A stretch of DNA of 14,212 nucleotides, taken from NCBI GenBank assembly GCA_016295895.1, contig JAEDKI010000028.1, positions 1 to 14,212 on the forward strand, read 5' to 3'. The notes beneath the pieces are model-generated. The model saw only the letters and a program-made list of their open reading frames with translations, searched no databases and was not told where the DNA came from. Below, piece by piece: positions 13,726-14,212 of the stretch (positions are counted from its first letter, which is position 1; each line of letters starts with the position of its first letter). Source of the stretch: Clostridiaceae bacterium (GTDB lineage: Bacteria; Bacillota; Clostridia; Oscillospirales; Acutalibacteraceae). Made by a program: the position numbers and the translations under genes.

Positions 13726-13781
13726 TTAACTCAAGCTTTACGATTTCCTTAACCTGTTTCTTAACTGTCTGATTTTAGAAT
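13726..13781 (+). promoter_or_regulatory. Candidate activated promoter with PhoP-box-like direct repeats
   Basis: TTAAC (13726), TTTAC (13737), TTAAC (13749), TTAAC (13761) and a weaker TTTTA (13773) recur at steps of 11, 12, 12 and 12 nt on one DNA face. They are followed by the -10-like TAGAAT (13776-13781) with no recognisable -35. In Bacillus, PhoP binds TT(A/T/C)A(C/T)A repeats about 11 bp apart at roughly -60 to -20, which is the arrangement here. The match lacks the final A. Assignment to PhoP is inference. In the remaining gap (13609-13725) I see only AT-rich sequence. Confidence 0.4.
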
Positions 13782-13806
13782 TCAAATAAAGAAAGGGGAA
13801 AATTTT

Positions 13807-14212
13807 ATGAATATACTTGTAACCTTGAATTCGGGCTATGTTTATCCGCTGACGGTAATGCTCCGCTCGCTCATGCGAACGAATCCCGGAGAGAAATTCA
13901 CCGTTTATGTTGCCCATTCCTCGCTGACGGCGGATGATTTTGAGAAAATCCGTTCGAGCGTCGATATCGGCAGATGCAGAGTTGTCGGCATTGCGGTTGA
14001 TAACCGACTTTTTGCCGATGCGTCATGCAAAAGCAGGCTTTCAAAGGAAACATATTACAGGCTGTACGCCGCCGAGTTCCTGCCCGAAAGCGTTGACAGA
14101 ATTCTCTATCTTGACCCCGATATCATCATCAACGGCAGACTCCGCAAGCTTTATGACATCGATTTCGGCACCCGTCTTTTTGCCGCCGCAGGTCATAACA
14201 ACAGATTTCTCA
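13807..14212 (+). CDS. Glycosyltransferase family 8-like protein, N-terminal part (cut by window edge)
   Basis: The first 135 codons of a sugar transferase that continues past the right edge. MNILVTLNSGYVYPLTVMLR (1-20) is the typical GT8 beginning (nucleotide-sugar binding, 'y..pl.v.l.Sl'). TYYRLYAAEFLPE (82-94) and RILYLDPDIIINGRL (98-112), with the DxD-type metal-binding motif DPD at 103-105, match GT8 enzymes such as LgtC and other retaining galactosyl- or glucosyltransferases. There is no signal peptide, so it should act at the inner face of the membrane. A role in modifying wall polymers, capsule or another envelope glycan is possible but unproven. The start is ATG 13807 with AAGGGG 8 nt upstream. 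Repeats resembling PhoP boxes precede it. Confidence 0.88.
   Translation, partial: MNILVTLNSGYVYPLTVMLRSLMRTNPGEKFTVYVAHSSLTADDFEKIRSSVDIGRCRVVGIAVDNRLFADASCKSRLSKETYYRLYAAEFLPESVDRILYLDPDIIINGRLRKLYDIDFGTRLFAAAGHNNRFL

Overview
The window looks like chromosomal DNA of a Gram-positive Clostridia member, most likely of the Oscillospirales/Ruminococcaceae type. The grounds are a MecA-type ClpC adaptor, an LCP-like envelope protein, a small cysteine-rich protein of a kind I associate with Clostridia, AGGAGG-type ribosome binding sites and moderate GC content. I see no insertion sequence, phage gene, CRISPR array, tRNA or rRNA. This placement is inferred from gene content only.

Layout, right to left because most genes are on the minus strand. 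At the right edge a GT8-type glycosyltransferase runs rightward (13807 to the edge, cut). Divergent from it is rpe (12875-13546, minus), which converges on and overlaps a rightward mecA-like gene (12320-12886). Divergent from mecA starts a run of 13 closely packed minus-strand genes (12222 down to 1254, gaps of 45 nt or less, several overlapping stops and starts). It contains an Rnf-like membrane trio (rnfD-, rnfE- and rnfA-like), a 77-residue single-pass membrane protein, a cytoplasmic GH13 amylase-family enzyme, an LCP-like protein, a secreted or anchored transglutaminase-core protein, the folate genes folE-folP-folB-folK, a 60-residue Cys-rich protein, and a membrane-anchored SurA/PrsA-like protein. 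A candidate terminator follows. After a 199-nt gap with its own promoter comes an ABC exporter pair, an ATPase and a permease cut by the left edge.

How the genes work together. folE, folP, folB and folK supply four steps from GTP to dihydropteroate. The LCP-like, transglutaminase and SurA/PrsA-like proteins all have a single N-terminal membrane segment or signal and point to the cell surface. The GH13 enzyme would act on internal glycogen or imported maltodextrin. No shared process links these groups, so the run may simply be housekeeping genes sharing transcription.

The most unusual element is the Rnf-like trio. The folds of RnfD, RnfE and RnfA are clearly recognisable, but by alignment from memory to E. 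coli RsxD/E/A, three of the four Cys that bind the intramembrane iron-sulfur cluster and the Thr that carries covalent FMN in RnfD are replaced. The genes for the other redox subunits (RnfB, RnfC, RnfG) are absent from the cluster. This may be a redox-silent, repurposed Rnf/Nqr-derived membrane complex, with a 77-residue membrane protein and an RnfE carrying a long acidic tail. A second point is a row of TTAAC/TTTAC direct repeats at 11-12 bp spacing upstream of the glycosyltransferase, arranged like Bacillus PhoP boxes.
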